Below are positions 26,369 to 35,857 of a stretch of 64,000 nucleotides of DNA, piece by piece (the first letter of the stretch is position 1; every line of letters starts with the position of its first letter). This DNA comes from JAAGZL01 sp050290785 (GTDB lineage Bacteria > Pseudomonadota > Gammaproteobacteria > Chromatiales > Chromatiaceae): contig JBNKIR010000007.1 of the NCBI GenBank assembly GCA_050290785.1, positions 1 to 64,000 on the forward strand. Reading direction: 5' to 3'. The notes under the pieces are model-generated. The model ran no database searches. It was not told the DNA's origin and saw only the letters and a list, made by a program, of their open reading frames with translations. The translations under genes were made by a program, and so were the position numbers.

Positions 26369-27466
26369 TTATTCCATGCCATGCAAAAGTGCCTCTGTGA
26401 TCTCATTCATGCGGCGATGTTGATTGGGAGGATCCCACCAGATATTTCCCTCGACAATTACTGGCCCGTCTGGAGTAAATGCAACATCCCACCCAATTGT
26501 TTGCAAGGGTGTGAATTTGATGGCGGCATCTCGTACCAGGGTACAGGCGTCGTTCCAAAATGGTAAAGCGAATCCGCTGATCTTGATACCTGTCTTCGGG
26601 TGAATATCCAAAGTTCTCAGGCCGGAGCCGTCCTGAGCCATTGTTACGGCAGGTTTAAGGATGCCGTCATCCAGTCCAATCATTGCCTGTATATTGCCGG
26701 ATTGTCCTTTATCGAATCCATCTGTCACGTTAGAGCCTGTGATTAGCTTTAGATGTGCATGAATGATGTGGCAGCAATTTCGTGCATCTATGAGAGTGGT
26801 AATACGTGCGGTCTGCAGGTACTCGGTATTTGTCAGCCGTATGATTTCAGAATGATTTCGAAGACGTTTCTGGATTAGAAAGCCGTCATGCTTAGAATCC
26901 AAATTCATGACAGAGTACATTTCTGAGGGGGTGTGCATTTTCCCAACTGAATCTATAAATCCTCCTTGTTTCCTGCTAAAGACGCTGACGCCTGAACCGA
27001 ATGCGCCATGGGTCGGCTTAATCACAAATTTGTCGCAAACCTTATTTTCGAAGAACAATCTCCAGTCATCACGGTTATTCAGAATGGAATTATCAAAACA
27101 CCATCCAGACATTTCCTTTAAGAATATCCCATAGATTTTTGGGACAGGGATATCCAACGCAATGCAATGACGATAGAAGATGCCTTTATTCTTCAGGATG
27201 GGTGCCCATGACTCTGGATTTAACTTTTTTTGGATCTTTGTCAGCCGTTTCCTGCTTAAATATTGTGTGCGTTCATCTGTAGTCAACTCAGGGTTAAAGA
27301 GTCCGAGTCTAAATGCCTCATCTGGTTGGAAAAGCCCTTCTTTGCACACTATACGAGCATTCCTGAAGACAGAGGCAAACGGCTTGTTAACCATGCGGGA
27401 GAAGGTAACTGAGAGTTTCGCGGTCCGGAACAGATTTTTTGTCTTTTTTGTTAAGCGCCTAAGCAT
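26369..27466 (-). CDS. Sugar-transfer-associated ATP-grasp protein
   Basis: A 365-residue protein. It has features of the ATP-grasp family found near capsule and O-antigen genes (ATPgrasp_ST type): a substrate-side N-terminus, KFVIKPTHGAFGSGVSVF (nucleotide-binding loop), IIRLTNTEYLQTARITTLID, and the C-terminal metal-binding VIVEGNIWWDPPN. Such enzymes join an acid to an amine or alcohol with ATP; the substrate is unknown. It is convergent with the glycosyltransferase at 25121 and separated by 129 bp. Confidence 0.85.
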   Translation of the reverse strand: MLRRLTKKTKNLFRTAKLSVTFSRMVNKPFASVFRNARIVCKEGLFQPDEAFRLGLFNPELTTDERTQYLSRKRLTKIQKKLNPESWAPILKNKGIFYRHCIALDIPVPKIYGIFLKEMSGWCFDNSILNNRDDWRLFFENKVCDKFVIKPTHGAFGSGVSVFSRKQGGFIDSVGKMHTPSEMYSVMNLDSKHDGFLIQKRLRNHSEIIRLTNTEYLQTARITTLIDARNCCHIIHAHLKLITGSNVTDGFDKGQSGNIQAMIGLDDGILKPAVTMAQDGSGLRTLDIHPKTGIKISGFALPFWNDACTLVRDAAIKFTPLQTIGWDVAFTPDGPVIVEGNIWWDPPNQHRRMNEITEALLHGME

Positions 27467-27925
27467 GTGTATAAATCATTAAAAATGATGTTTAAGGATA
27501 GGAACTATAGCCCATAAAATCAATCTATCGCAAAGCAAACGAAGTCACGGGGAATAGTATAGGAAGCTCCAGGAACGCAATACATAACTATTTCCAGGAA
27601 ATGGCTTTATCAATGTCGTCTGTACTGATATTCTCCATAAATAGTAGGGTATAAAAAATAAGGCAGGATGCTCTCCGCACAAAGCCATTCATCTTTGACG
27701 GAATTAGTCGAGTCCGGCCTTATTGGCCCTGTCCTATTGATCTTCTGTCCAATTGCCTTTGGGGGTATTGCCACGGGGAAGTCTTGGCGGTCGATTGGCT
27801 CAGAGGGGATTGAAATACCAGCGTAAATAATGGGAGGCCTCAAAGAGGAATTTCCGCTAATTTTGGGAAGAGTTAAAGAGAGTCTGTTTTCTGACGGATT
27901 AATACTCAATCACTGGAGGGATGCA
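27467..27925. other. Intergenic region upstream of the patatin gene
   Basis: About 460 bp. It probably holds the divergent promoters of the ATP-grasp gene (minus) and the patatin gene (plus). A 99-codon minus-strand ORF (27610-27909) has no recognisable features and is not called. The open frame of the patatin gene extends back to 27830 without a convincing start. Confidence 0.5.
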
Positions 27926-30274
27926 ATGAGTGAGGGCAATAACTTTAAATATTACAAAGCGGATCCGGGTGATACAAAATACGATGGCGCAAAAGGAGTG
28001 GTTGAGGACGAGTTTGCACACATTAAAAAGTGGCGTGGGCAGTTACCCCGCGCAGGTATTGCGCTCTCTGGTGGTGGGATACGTTCAGCCAGCTTCAGTC
28101 TCGGTGTGTTGCAGGCGTTGGCAAAGGGTAATTGGTTGCGCGAATTCGACTATCTCTCCACGGTGTCCGGTGGCGGGTACACAGGTTCATCGCTCTCCTA
28201 TCTGTTACATCTTTCCCGCACGGATCAAACTGGTGAATTACCTCAATTCGGTGTTTCGCAGGATGATTTTCCTTACGTATCCTGCCCGATGGTGGGGGCC
28301 GGAGAAGAGTGCGAAAGCAAAAATTTCGGTACGTCATCGAAAAAAGGCGGGCTGCTCCGGCGCTTGCGGCAAAACGCAAAATATCTGACGCCAGGCCATG
28401 GCATCACAATGCTGTCACTGATAGGTGTGGTTTTGCGTAACAGCGCGATCAGTATCCTGGTGCATGGCGGGTTAATTGTTCTGGCGCTGCTTCTGTTGGT
28501 CAGAATGGATCTTCTGGCGGAAAACTACGGCATCAAGTTGCAGATGAACCCTGTAATGTGGTTAAGCATCTTGTCACTGGCTGGATATGTTGTGTTTTCG
28601 GCTTTGTATGTGGTTCTTACTGGATTATTTAACGGGTTGTTTAGTGACGACGCGGTATACCGGGGTCGGAGGTTTTATGAAAAGACTGTGCGCTATCTGC
28701 TGTTGATAGGTACTGTGTGTTTCACAATAGGGGTCTTGCCATGGTTATATGCATTGGCGAAAAATTTTGGTGAAATCTATTCGGTATATGCAGGTACGAT
28801 CAGTGCCATTTTTGGCGTCATATCGAGTATCTGGGCCTTTTCGAAATCCAGTAGCGTGGACAAACCGAAGATCCCCATCGGCTTGGTGGTGATAGTTTCG
28901 TCCGTATTGTTGCTGATAGGGACCATGCTGCTGGCCTTCTCCTTTGCAATCAAATTGGAAGAGTGGCACAGCTTGGGTGTGGGGGCAGGAGGAATCCTTG
29001 TCGTATTGATCCTGTTGGGTTGGTTTCCGGATGTGAATTATCTCTCTATACATCGTTATTATCGAGACCGGTTGATGGAGGCGTTCATGCCGGGGGAGAA
29101 CGGCATCAATTACCCGGAGACAAGCAGCGGTCCGACCTATACCGGGAATACCACCATGTTGGGGAATATATGCGGCGTTGGTGAAACAAACGGTGTTGGT
29201 GAGACAAGCGGTGAATTCGGCAAGGATAACGGTCCTTACCATTTGATTTGTGCCAACGCGGTATTGGTGTCGTCAAGCAATCCGCGCTACCGTGGTCGCG
29301 GCGGAGATTGTTTTTTGTTTTCACCGCGATATACAGGGAGTAGGGCAACAGGATGGGTGCAAACCGATCCGTCACAGGGGTCCGGAATGACGTTGGCTAC
29401 CGCTATGGCGATTTCTGGAGCGGCGGTGAACCCAAATGCCGGATGCGGTGGTGATGGCGTTACTCGTAATCCGGTGCTTTCCGTATTGATGAGTATGCTG
29501 AATATCCGGCTTGGATATTGGGTTGACAATCCTGATAGAGAAAAAATATCGCATTGCACGTCCAAGTTATGCGCTATGCTCATGAAGCCGAACATGCTCA
29601 TACCTGGAGTGTGGGAGTCCTTTGGCCGTTGGAATCTGCGAGAGGATGAAAGACATATCCTGCTGACCGATGGCGGGCATTTCGAGAATCTTGGACTTTA
29701 CGAGCTGCTTCGACGTCGCATGAAGGTGATCATCGCTTGTGACGGAGGCGCGGATCCGAATTACTCCTTTGGCGATCTTTCCAACGCCTTGGAAAAGGCA
29801 CGTGCCGATTTTGGCACCCTGGTCCATATCACTTCCGCAGACCTTGATAAACTGATCCCGCATCCCATCCATTCTGATTGTTCCAATAACGAACTGGAGT
29901 TGCCGATGGCGACACAGGGATATCTGATTGCGCAGATTGAGTATGCGGCTTCAAACGGTTCTGGCGTTGCGCCGGCAAAGAAAGAATATGGAGTGTTAAT
30001 CTATATCACGACCACCTTTTTTAAAGAGCTGGATGCTTCCTTGCACGGCTATCGGCAATCACATCCAAAATTTCCGGACGAACCAACCAGTGATCAATTC
30101 TTTGATGAGAAACAGTTTGAATCCTATCGTGAGCTTGGGTTTCAAACCGCGTGGCAAATGATGACGGATATGAGTAGCGAGAGCACTGGAAAGGTATGTC
30201 TTGATGTTAACGGTGTCGAATTCCCTAAGATCAATAGTCGAAGGGTCAAGTCAGGCGAGTCTTTGGTCTTGTGA
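27926..30274 (+). CDS. Patatin-like phospholipase with multi-span membrane insert
   Basis: A 782-residue protein. The N-terminus carries the patatin oxyanion motif ALSGGGIRSASFSLG (GGGIR at 49-53) and the nucleophile Ser81 in STVSGGG. The second catalytic residue is the Asp of LLTDGGHFENLGLYELLRR (DGG), about 500 residues later. Between them lie about five or six hydrophobic segments (roughly 165-370), so the catalytic halves flank a membrane block. The ATG at 27926 has ggaggg 6 bp upstream. Expected activity is lipid acyl hydrolysis; the target is unknown. Confidence 0.88.
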   Translation: MSEGNNFKYYKADPGDTKYDGAKGVVEDEFAHIKKWRGQLPRAGIALSGGGIRSASFSLGVLQALAKGNWLREFDYLSTVSGGGYTGSSLSYLLHLSRTDQTGELPQFGVSQDDFPYVSCPMVGAGEECESKNFGTSSKKGGLLRRLRQNAKYLTPGHGITMLSLIGVVLRNSAISILVHGGLIVLALLLLVRMDLLAENYGIKLQMNPVMWLSILSLAGYVVFSALYVVLTGLFNGLFSDDAVYRGRRFYEKTVRYLLLIGTVCFTIGVLPWLYALAKNFGEIYSVYAGTISAIFGVISSIWAFSKSSSVDKPKIPIGLVVIVSSVLLLIGTMLLAFSFAIKLEEWHSLGVGAGGILVVLILLGWFPDVNYLSIHRYYRDRLMEAFMPGENGINYPETSSGPTYTGNTTMLGNICGVGETNGVGETSGEFGKDNGPYHLICANAVLVSSSNPRYRGRGGDCFLFSPRYTGSRATGWVQTDPSQGSGMTLATAMAISGAAVNPNAGCGGDGVTRNPVLSVLMSMLNIRLGYWVDNPDREKISHCTSKLCAMLMKPNMLIPGVWESFGRWNLREDERHILLTDGGHFENLGLYELLRRRMKVIIACDGGADPNYSFGDLSNALEKARADFGTLVHITSADLDKLIPHPIHSDCSNNELELPMATQGYLIAQIEYAASNGSGVAPAKKEYGVLIYITTTFFKELDASLHGYRQSHPKFPDEPTSDQFFDEKQFESYRELGFQTAWQMMTDMSSESTGKVCLDVNGVEFPKINSRRVKSGESLVL

Positions 30275-30413
30275 AATGAAATAATAGGGATTCAGTCCCC
30301 TATGATTCTGAATTAGTTGAGACGTAAAGCGCCGGTGTCCCCGGTCAGGTCGCGATGTAAGGCCGTGCAAAGTGATCTGTAAATGGAGGCGGTCAGTCAA
30401 GGAGGTAATACAC

Positions 30414-30608
30414 ATGAGTTGGGGTGATTGTATGGAAAAGAAGATCGATCATGAATGGGGGCCTACAGCGGCCAAGGAGTGTGCGCATTCATTTGGAAAG
30501 GGAGATCTCAAAGGCATGGCCGAATGTATCGTCAAATATGCTGAGGCCAGCGACCCGGAGGTTGTGCTGGGGATCTTAACAGAGTGGAGTTTTGAGTGCG
30601 CCCTGTAG
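30414..30608 (+). CDS. Small Cys-containing protein of unknown function (64 aa)
   Basis: A 64-residue protein beginning MSWGDCMEKKIDHEW with four Cys (6, 23, 38, 62). It has no signal peptide or membrane segment. A consensus ribosome site aaggaggt lies 7 bp before the ATG, and a terminator follows the gene, which together make a real gene likely. It follows the patatin gene by 139 bp. Not recognised; a small regulator or metal-binding protein is possible but unproven. Confidence 0.65.
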   Translation: MSWGDCMEKKIDHEWGPTAAKECAHSFGKGDLKGMAECIVKYAEASDPEVVLGILTEWSFECAL

Positions 30609-30636
30609 TTGTGTGCTACAGTGGTTGCAGTGGTAG

Positions 30637-30664
30637 AACGGAGGGCTGGTGTCCTCCGTTTTTT
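30637..30664 (+). terminator. Rho-independent terminator after the 64-aa gene
   Basis: Stem aacggagg/cctccgtt (30637-30644 with 30653-30660), eight-base loop, then a T-run to 30664. Confidence 0.88.
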
Positions 30665-30716
30665 CAAGAACAATTGGGTTGGACAGTAACAGATATACCA
30701 ATAGGAAATAAATATT

Positions 30717-31169
30717 TTGAGAAGGCGTGATCGACAAATAGAGCTGGAACGGACGATGGGTATTCTGAATGGCGGTGAATATGGGATCCTGTCGACTGTT
30801 GGCTCAGACAATCAACCGTATGGGGTTCCGCTTAATTACTGCGTGATGCAAGACAGGATATATTTTCACTGCGCCACTGTCGGTAAAAAGATCAATAATA
30901 TCCAGCATAATTCCAACGTATCATTCTGTGTTGTCGGGAATACGCGTGTGTTACCGGATAGATTCGGTACGACATATGAAAGTACGATTGTGAGTGGCCT
31001 GGCGGAAGAGGTCCTCGGCGCGGACAAGCAGGTCGCGCTGGAAGGGTTGTTGCAAAAATACTCCGCACAATATTTTGCAGAGGGATTGAAATACATATCC
31101 GACCTGTTTGATAAGACGCGGGTGTTTGCGATTTCCATCGACTCGGTGTCAGGAAAGGCGCGCGGGTGA
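30717..31169 (+). CDS. Pyridoxamine 5'-phosphate oxidase-related, NimA-like flavin-binding protein
   Basis: A 150-residue protein with a split-barrel flavin-binding fold. EYGILSTVGSDNQPYGVPLNYCV, IYFHCATVGKKINNI and VSFCVVGNTRVL match the NimA/PPOX-like family, which binds FMN or F420. The start is TTG at 30717; its N-terminus MRRRDRQIE matches the usual MRRKDRE family start, whereas the first ATG (30756) would remove it. Enzyme activity and substrate are unknown. It ends the accessory stretch. Confidence 0.85.
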   Translation: MRRRDRQIELERTMGILNGGEYGILSTVGSDNQPYGVPLNYCVMQDRIYFHCATVGKKINNIQHNSNVSFCVVGNTRVLPDRFGTTYESTIVSGLAEEVLGADKQVALEGLLQKYSAQYFAEGLKYISDLFDKTRVFAISIDSVSGKARG

Positions 31170-31293
31170 ACAAGTTCTTATGGTTATGTCCGGAACTAAG
31201 GTAAGGATTGGTCTATAAACTCATTTTTGTCTTGTTTGGGCAGCTGTTATACATTAGAAACGCAGCACATGGTCTGATCCAACAGGGTGTCAT

Positions 31294-32013
31294 ATGTATC
31301 GTCATCTAAATGCAGATAGAACCATCTCTACTACAGAGACCCTTAACGTTCGTGTCGGAGAACGCTTCCCAGGTTCCAGCCTAAGCCAGGTCTGTGCTGA
31401 GCTTCTTATGATCGCCAATGAGAGCAAGGAGAGGGTCCTGTTGATTGCCCGTCCTAACTATGGATTGCGTCTGTTTGTTGGGATGGTTGTGTTCCTGGGT
31501 CTGCTCGGACTGTTTTACAGTATCTCCCTGCTGGAGGTGACCACACGTCCCTTTACCCTGGGAGAGCTGGTGCAGATGACAGAGGCGGGCATGAACGATC
31601 TGGTACTGATTGGCGCAGCCATCCTGTTCCTGATCACAGTGGAGGTGCGTATCAAACGCAGGCGGGTACTGGAGGCCCTGCGTGAGTTGCGATCCATCGC
31701 CCATGTCATCGATATGCACCAGTTGACCAAAGGTCCCGGGCGCTATGCCAAAGAGAGGATAGTTACACCACACTCGCCCGCATGGGAGATGAGTGCCTAC
31801 GAACTGACCCGCTATCTGGATTACTGCAGCGAGATGCTTTCCCTAACCGGAAAGGTAGGCGCCCTCTACGCCCAGAACTTCAATGACTCGGTAGTGCTCG
31901 CTGCGGTCAACGAGCTGGAGAGTCTGACCACCGGTCTGAGCCGCAAGGTGTGGCAAAAGATCATGATCCTGCACAAGCTGGATGATGGTGCACTGGGGTC
32001 CGGGGCGGTCTAG
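31294..32013 (+). CDS. Two-TM membrane protein of unknown function
   Basis: A 239-residue protein with two hydrophobic segments at about 57-78 and 100-118, joined by a polar stretch, and a C-terminal ~120-residue domain beginning with Arg-rich KRRRVLEALREL. The C-terminal part looks helical. No family motif is recognised. The ATG lies in 'catatg' without a clear ribosome site. A terminator follows at 32167. Confidence 0.7.
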   Translation: MYRHLNADRTISTTETLNVRVGERFPGSSLSQVCAELLMIANESKERVLLIARPNYGLRLFVGMVVFLGLLGLFYSISLLEVTTRPFTLGELVQMTEAGMNDLVLIGAAILFLITVEVRIKRRRVLEALRELRSIAHVIDMHQLTKGPGRYAKERIVTPHSPAWEMSAYELTRYLDYCSEMLSLTGKVGALYAQNFNDSVVLAAVNELESLTTGLSRKVWQKIMILHKLDDGALGSGAV

Positions 32014-32452
32014 ATCAAGGCGTCCCGGCTGTTTGCTAAATTTTTTTCATAGAAATGAACTTTTCCTGTCCTCCCTGGTCCCACGTTCAGTAGTCGCAAA
32101 CGATTCGTTTCCACCACAGACGATAGCTGTTTGTTCAGACTCCCCTTCAGACATCAAGTCTGGTGTACCGGCACCATCATGGATGGCGCCGGTATTTTTT
32201 TTGCCCAAAATTAGTGCCTATATCAGCGCGCAGGCACCCCATCAGTGCGAATGCATGCACGAAATTAGATATATCTGCCATAACATATTGATTTATAAGC
32301 GCCCCATTAAGAGGCATGATTAGTGCATTGTTTTTCCGGAATTTGGCCTGGGATCGCTGCTGTGCATGTTAAAGGGGCGTGGGTCAGGTGAATATAACAA
32401 TTATGCCGCTGTTTTGGTGCGCGGCTGACTGATGTTCTTGGGAGAAACTAGA
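32014..32452. other. Intergenic region before amtB
   Basis: About 440 bp with one strong terminator (32167-32202). I found no convincing sigma-54 or NtrC site for amtB; a partial TGGC..GC match near 32344 has wrong spacing. No gene called. Confidence 0.55.
32167..32202 (+). terminator. Rho-independent terminator upstream of amtB
   Basis: A 12-bp stem accggcaccatc/gatggcgccggt with one mismatch and a three-base loop, followed by A and eight T residues. Confidence 0.9.
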
Positions 32453-33748
32453 ATGAAAAAACCTCTGTTTATTGCAGCCCTATCGTCATTGCTGCTTCCT
32501 GGTGTGGTTATGGCTGAGGAGGCCAGCCTGAATGGAGCTGATACGGCCTGGATCCTTACCTCTACGGCCCTGGTCCTGTTCATGACCCTTCCCGGTCTGG
32601 CGCTGTTTTACGGCGGTCTGGTCCGGACTAAAAACGTCCTTTCGATCCTGATGCAGTGTTTTGCCATCGCCGGCATGGTGTCCATCTTGTGGCTGGTGCT
32701 TGGGTATAGTATGGCCTTTGCCGATGGTACCCCCTTTATCGGTGGTCTAAGCAAGGTGATGATGGCGGGGATTGGTCGTGAGACCCTCTCTGGAACCATA
32801 CCAGAGTCACTCTTTATGCTGTTCCAGATGACCTTCGCCATCATTACACCGGCCCTGATCATTGGCGGCTTTGCCGAGCGCATGAAGTTCTCAGCCATGC
32901 TGCTGTTTAGCGCCATCTGGTTGCTTCTGGTCTATGTGCCAATAACCCACTGGGTATGGGGTGGTGGCTGGCTGCAGAATATGGGGCTGTATGATTTTGC
33001 CGGCGGTACCGTGGTACATATAACGGCAGGTGTGGCCGCCCTGGTGGCCGCCGTGGTCCTGGGGCCGCGTAAGGGCTTTCCCACCACCGCCATGCCCCCA
33101 CACAATATGACCCTGACGGTGACCGGCGCCGGTATGCTGTGGGTGGGCTGGTTCGGTTTTAATGGTGGTAGCGCCTTGGCATCCGATGGCAATGCCGCCA
33201 TGGCCATGCTGGTTACCCATATATCAGCTGCCACCGGCGCCATGACCTGGACCTTTATAGAGTGGAAGCGCTTTGGCAAGCCAAGCGCCTTGGGCGCGGT
33301 TACCGGAATGGTGGCCGGTCTTGGCACCATCACCCCGGCCTCCGGTTTTGTCGGACCGGGCGGTGCCCTGATAATCGGCCTGCTGGCGGGTGGTGTCTGT
33401 TTCACTGCAACCCAAGTTATCAAACGCGTGCTCAAGATAGATGACTCTCTTGATGTCTTTCCGGTGCACGGCGTGGGCGGCATGCTTGGAACCCTGTTGG
33501 CCGGTGTATTCTCCGCCACCAGCCTGGGCGTATTCAGCGGCTATGGGTTTGCCGATGGTATTGAATCCATGGGCGGTCAGTTTGGGGTCCAGTTGGTTGG
33601 TGTTATTGCCACGGCCGTTTTTACCGCTGTGGTTACCTATGTGATCCTGAAGCTGGTTGGGGCGTTGGTTGGATTACGCGTGGATGAAGAGGAAGAGATT
33701 CAGGGTCTGGATATCGTCTGCCACGAGGAGACCGGATACAACCTGTAA
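32453..33748 (+). CDS. amtB: Ammonium transporter (AmtB)
   Basis: A 431-residue Amt protein: a signal sequence (~1-22, ending VMA), then about eleven membrane segments. Conserved markers are NGADTAW, the phenylalanine gate region, FAGGTVVHITAGVAAL with the first pore His, and FPVHGVGGMLGTLLAGVF with the second. It conducts ammonia/ammonium across the inner membrane. No glnK is adjacent, so regulation by GlnK, if any, is from elsewhere. The ATG at 32453 starts a normal signal peptide; the one at 32432 would add seven residues. Confidence 0.95.
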   Translation: MKKPLFIAALSSLLLPGVVMAEEASLNGADTAWILTSTALVLFMTLPGLALFYGGLVRTKNVLSILMQCFAIAGMVSILWLVLGYSMAFADGTPFIGGLSKVMMAGIGRETLSGTIPESLFMLFQMTFAIITPALIIGGFAERMKFSAMLLFSAIWLLLVYVPITHWVWGGGWLQNMGLYDFAGGTVVHITAGVAALVAAVVLGPRKGFPTTAMPPHNMTLTVTGAGMLWVGWFGFNGGSALASDGNAAMAMLVTHISAATGAMTWTFIEWKRFGKPSALGAVTGMVAGLGTITPASGFVGPGGALIIGLLAGGVCFTATQVIKRVLKIDDSLDVFPVHGVGGMLGTLLAGVFSATSLGVFSGYGFADGIESMGGQFGVQLVGVIATAVFTAVVTYVILKLVGALVGLRVDEEEEIQGLDIVCHEETGYNL

Positions 33749-33777
33749 CTCCTACCCTTCTGTAGGATACTGTTTAA

Positions 33778-33805
33778 GGGTGGCGCATCTGCGCCGCCCT
33801 TTTTT
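33778..33805 (+). terminator. Rho-independent terminator after amtB
   Basis: Stem gggtggcgc/gcgccgccc (one G-T pair), loop atct, then six T residues. Confidence 0.92.
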
Positions 33806-33964
33806 GTCTGCACTATTGTGATCCTTACTCCTCAGCATTGCATTGCCACTGGAATTCTAGAAACAGCTTTAAGGTGTTCTATTAAAGTTAAGAAATAATT
33901 TGACGATACATGATTAACAGGCCTGAATTTCCATCGTCTATTCTCTTAATTTGGGAAGAGAACA

Positions 33965-35857
33965 TTGTCTAGCAATAACTATGAAGAAGGTCCCGGCGAG
34001 ATCGCCCGGATACTGGTTGAAAACGGCACCCTGAAGAAGGATAAACTGGAGTATGCCGAACGGGTGCGCTCGAAGCTGAGCAGCCCGAAACCTATGCTTG
34101 AGGTACTGAAAGAGCTGGGTTATGTGGACGACGACCAGATTCGCTCTGCGGTCAGGAGTAATGCCAACTCCATAAGACTGGGTCAGCTTCTGGTGGAGCT
34201 TGGGTTGTTAAAACCCAGGGAGTTGGAGGCGGCCCTGGCGCTGCAGCAGGAGTCATCAGAGCCGAAAAGGCTGGGCGATGTCCTGTTGGAAAACAACTTC
34301 GTCGATGAGTCCTACCTGCTTGGGGTATTGGCAGATCAACTTGGTCTGCCGGTGGTAGTGCCCAATTTCTCCTCTATAGATCCAGTGCTATTGGAGAGGG
34401 TTACCCCCATTCAGTGTCAACAGTACGGTTTTATCCCTCTGGGGTATGATGGAGATACGGTCCGCGTTGCCTTTGTCGACCCGCTGAACATGGAGGCGCA
34501 GGATTTCGCAAAATCCATGCTCCAGATGGATCTGAAGATTGAGGTGGCATCAAGCTTTGCCCTGCGGGCTGCCATCAAGGCCTTCTCAAACACCCTGCAG
34601 AAGGTCCAGGTTGGGGCAAAGGTCGATGATTCGACCATCCCCGGACTGGTCAACACCATGATCATAGATGCGCTTCAGGCCCAGGCGAGTGACATCCATA
34701 TAGAGCCATTGGCTACCCACCTGCGCGTTCGTCTCCGTTGCGATGGGGTGCTCATGCACTATAAGGATTATGATCTGGATCTGATTCCCGGTATTGCCAG
34801 CCGTATCAAGGTACTCGCCCGGTGCAATATCGCAGAGAAGCGGAGACATCAGGGCGGCAGCTTCGTGTTTGAAGATCCGGATACGGGTCATAGCACGGAT
34901 ATCCGTGCCTCATTCTATGTGACTATGCATGGAGAGAAGATTGTACTGCGGTTGCTTAGCCGTATGACCAATCTGCTGGATATCCGCGAGCTTGGTATGG
35001 CGCCTCATATCTTGAGTCGTTTTATCGAGGATGCCCTGGACATCCCCAGCGGCGTGGTGATGATGACCGGTCCCACCGGTTCTGGGAAGACCACCACTCT
35101 ATATGGCTGCGTCAATTACCTGAATGACATAGAACGTAGCGTTATCACCGCCGAGGATCCGGTGGAGTATATGATCGACGGGGTGGGGCAGTGTTCCATC
35201 AATCCCAAGATCGACATGACCTTTAATGAATCTCTGCGTCATATGATGCGTCAGGACCCGGATGTCATAGTCCTGGGTGAGATAAGAGACAACCAGTCGG
35301 CCGATGCTGCGGTTCATGCCGCGCTCACAGGCCATAAGGTGCTTACCACTTTCCACACCGAAGACAGTATCGGCGGGTTGTTGCGGTTGATGAACATGGA
35401 TATTGAAACGTTTCTTATTTCGTCCACCGTGGTCTCGGTCTTGGCCCAGCGCCTGTTGCGCCGGGTGTGCGGAAATTGCGCAGAGCCATATGTGCCAACG
35501 GCCCTGGATCTGCGCAGGCTTGGGTATGAACGCAAGGATATAAGAGACGCCAATTTTCTGCAGGGGAGGGGATGCGCCCACTGTCGCTACACCGGTTACA
35601 GCGGCAGGATAGGCATACATGAACTGCTGGTGCTGAATGAGGCGATTAAGGATACTATCCTGGAGAAACAGTCCTCATCCGTGATCAGAAACGTCAGCAA
35701 AGATGCCGCCGGACTGGTTACTCTGTTGGAAGATGGAATCGTCAAGGCCGCCGCCGGGATTACCTCTCTCGCAGAGGTGATGCGCTTCTTGCCGCGCATT
35801 GAGAGGCCAAGGCCATTGAACAAAATCAGAAGATTAGTGGGGGCAGAGTATGAGTAG
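33965..35857 (+). CDS. GspE/PilB-family secretion or pilus ATPase with MshEN-like N-terminus
   Basis: A 630-residue hexameric-type ATPase. The N-terminal ~150 residues contain MshEN-like repeats (RLGQLLVELGLLKPRELEAALALQ and KRLGDVLLENNFVDESYLL), which in MshE bind cyclic di-GMP. The ATPase core has GPTGSGKTTT (Walker A, about 369-378), DPDVIVLGEIRD (Walker B), and the zinc tetra-Cys CGNC/CAHC. The start is TTG at 33965 with ggaag upstream; no closer ATG exists. No pilus or secretion partners are nearby. It overlaps the HDOD gene by 8 bp. Confidence 0.9.
   Translation: MSSNNYEEGPGEIARILVENGTLKKDKLEYAERVRSKLSSPKPMLEVLKELGYVDDDQIRSAVRSNANSIRLGQLLVELGLLKPRELEAALALQQESSEPKRLGDVLLENNFVDESYLLGVLADQLGLPVVVPNFSSIDPVLLERVTPIQCQQYGFIPLGYDGDTVRVAFVDPLNMEAQDFAKSMLQMDLKIEVASSFALRAAIKAFSNTLQKVQVGAKVDDSTIPGLVNTMIIDALQAQASDIHIEPLATHLRVRLRCDGVLMHYKDYDLDLIPGIASRIKVLARCNIAEKRRHQGGSFVFEDPDTGHSTDIRASFYVTMHGEKIVLRLLSRMTNLLDIRELGMAPHILSRFIEDALDIPSGVVMMTGPTGSGKTTTLYGCVNYLNDIERSVITAEDPVEYMIDGVGQCSINPKIDMTFNESLRHMMRQDPDVIVLGEIRDNQSADAAVHAALTGHKVLTTFHTEDSIGGLLRLMNMDIETFLISSTVVSVLAQRLLRRVCGNCAEPYVPTALDLRRLGYERKDIRDANFLQGRGCAHCRYTGYSGRIGIHELLVLNEAIKDTILEKQSSSVIRNVSKDAAGLVTLLEDGIVKAAAGITSLAEVMRFLPRIERPRPLNKIRRLVGAEYE

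Noticed and set aside
27610..27909. 99-codon minus-strand ORF upstream of the patatin gene
   Set aside because: No motif, no ribosome site, and it overlaps the likely patatin promoter region.
32340..32365. Possible sigma-54 promoter before amtB
   Set aside because: The TGG and GC elements are one base too close and the intermediate bases do not fit.
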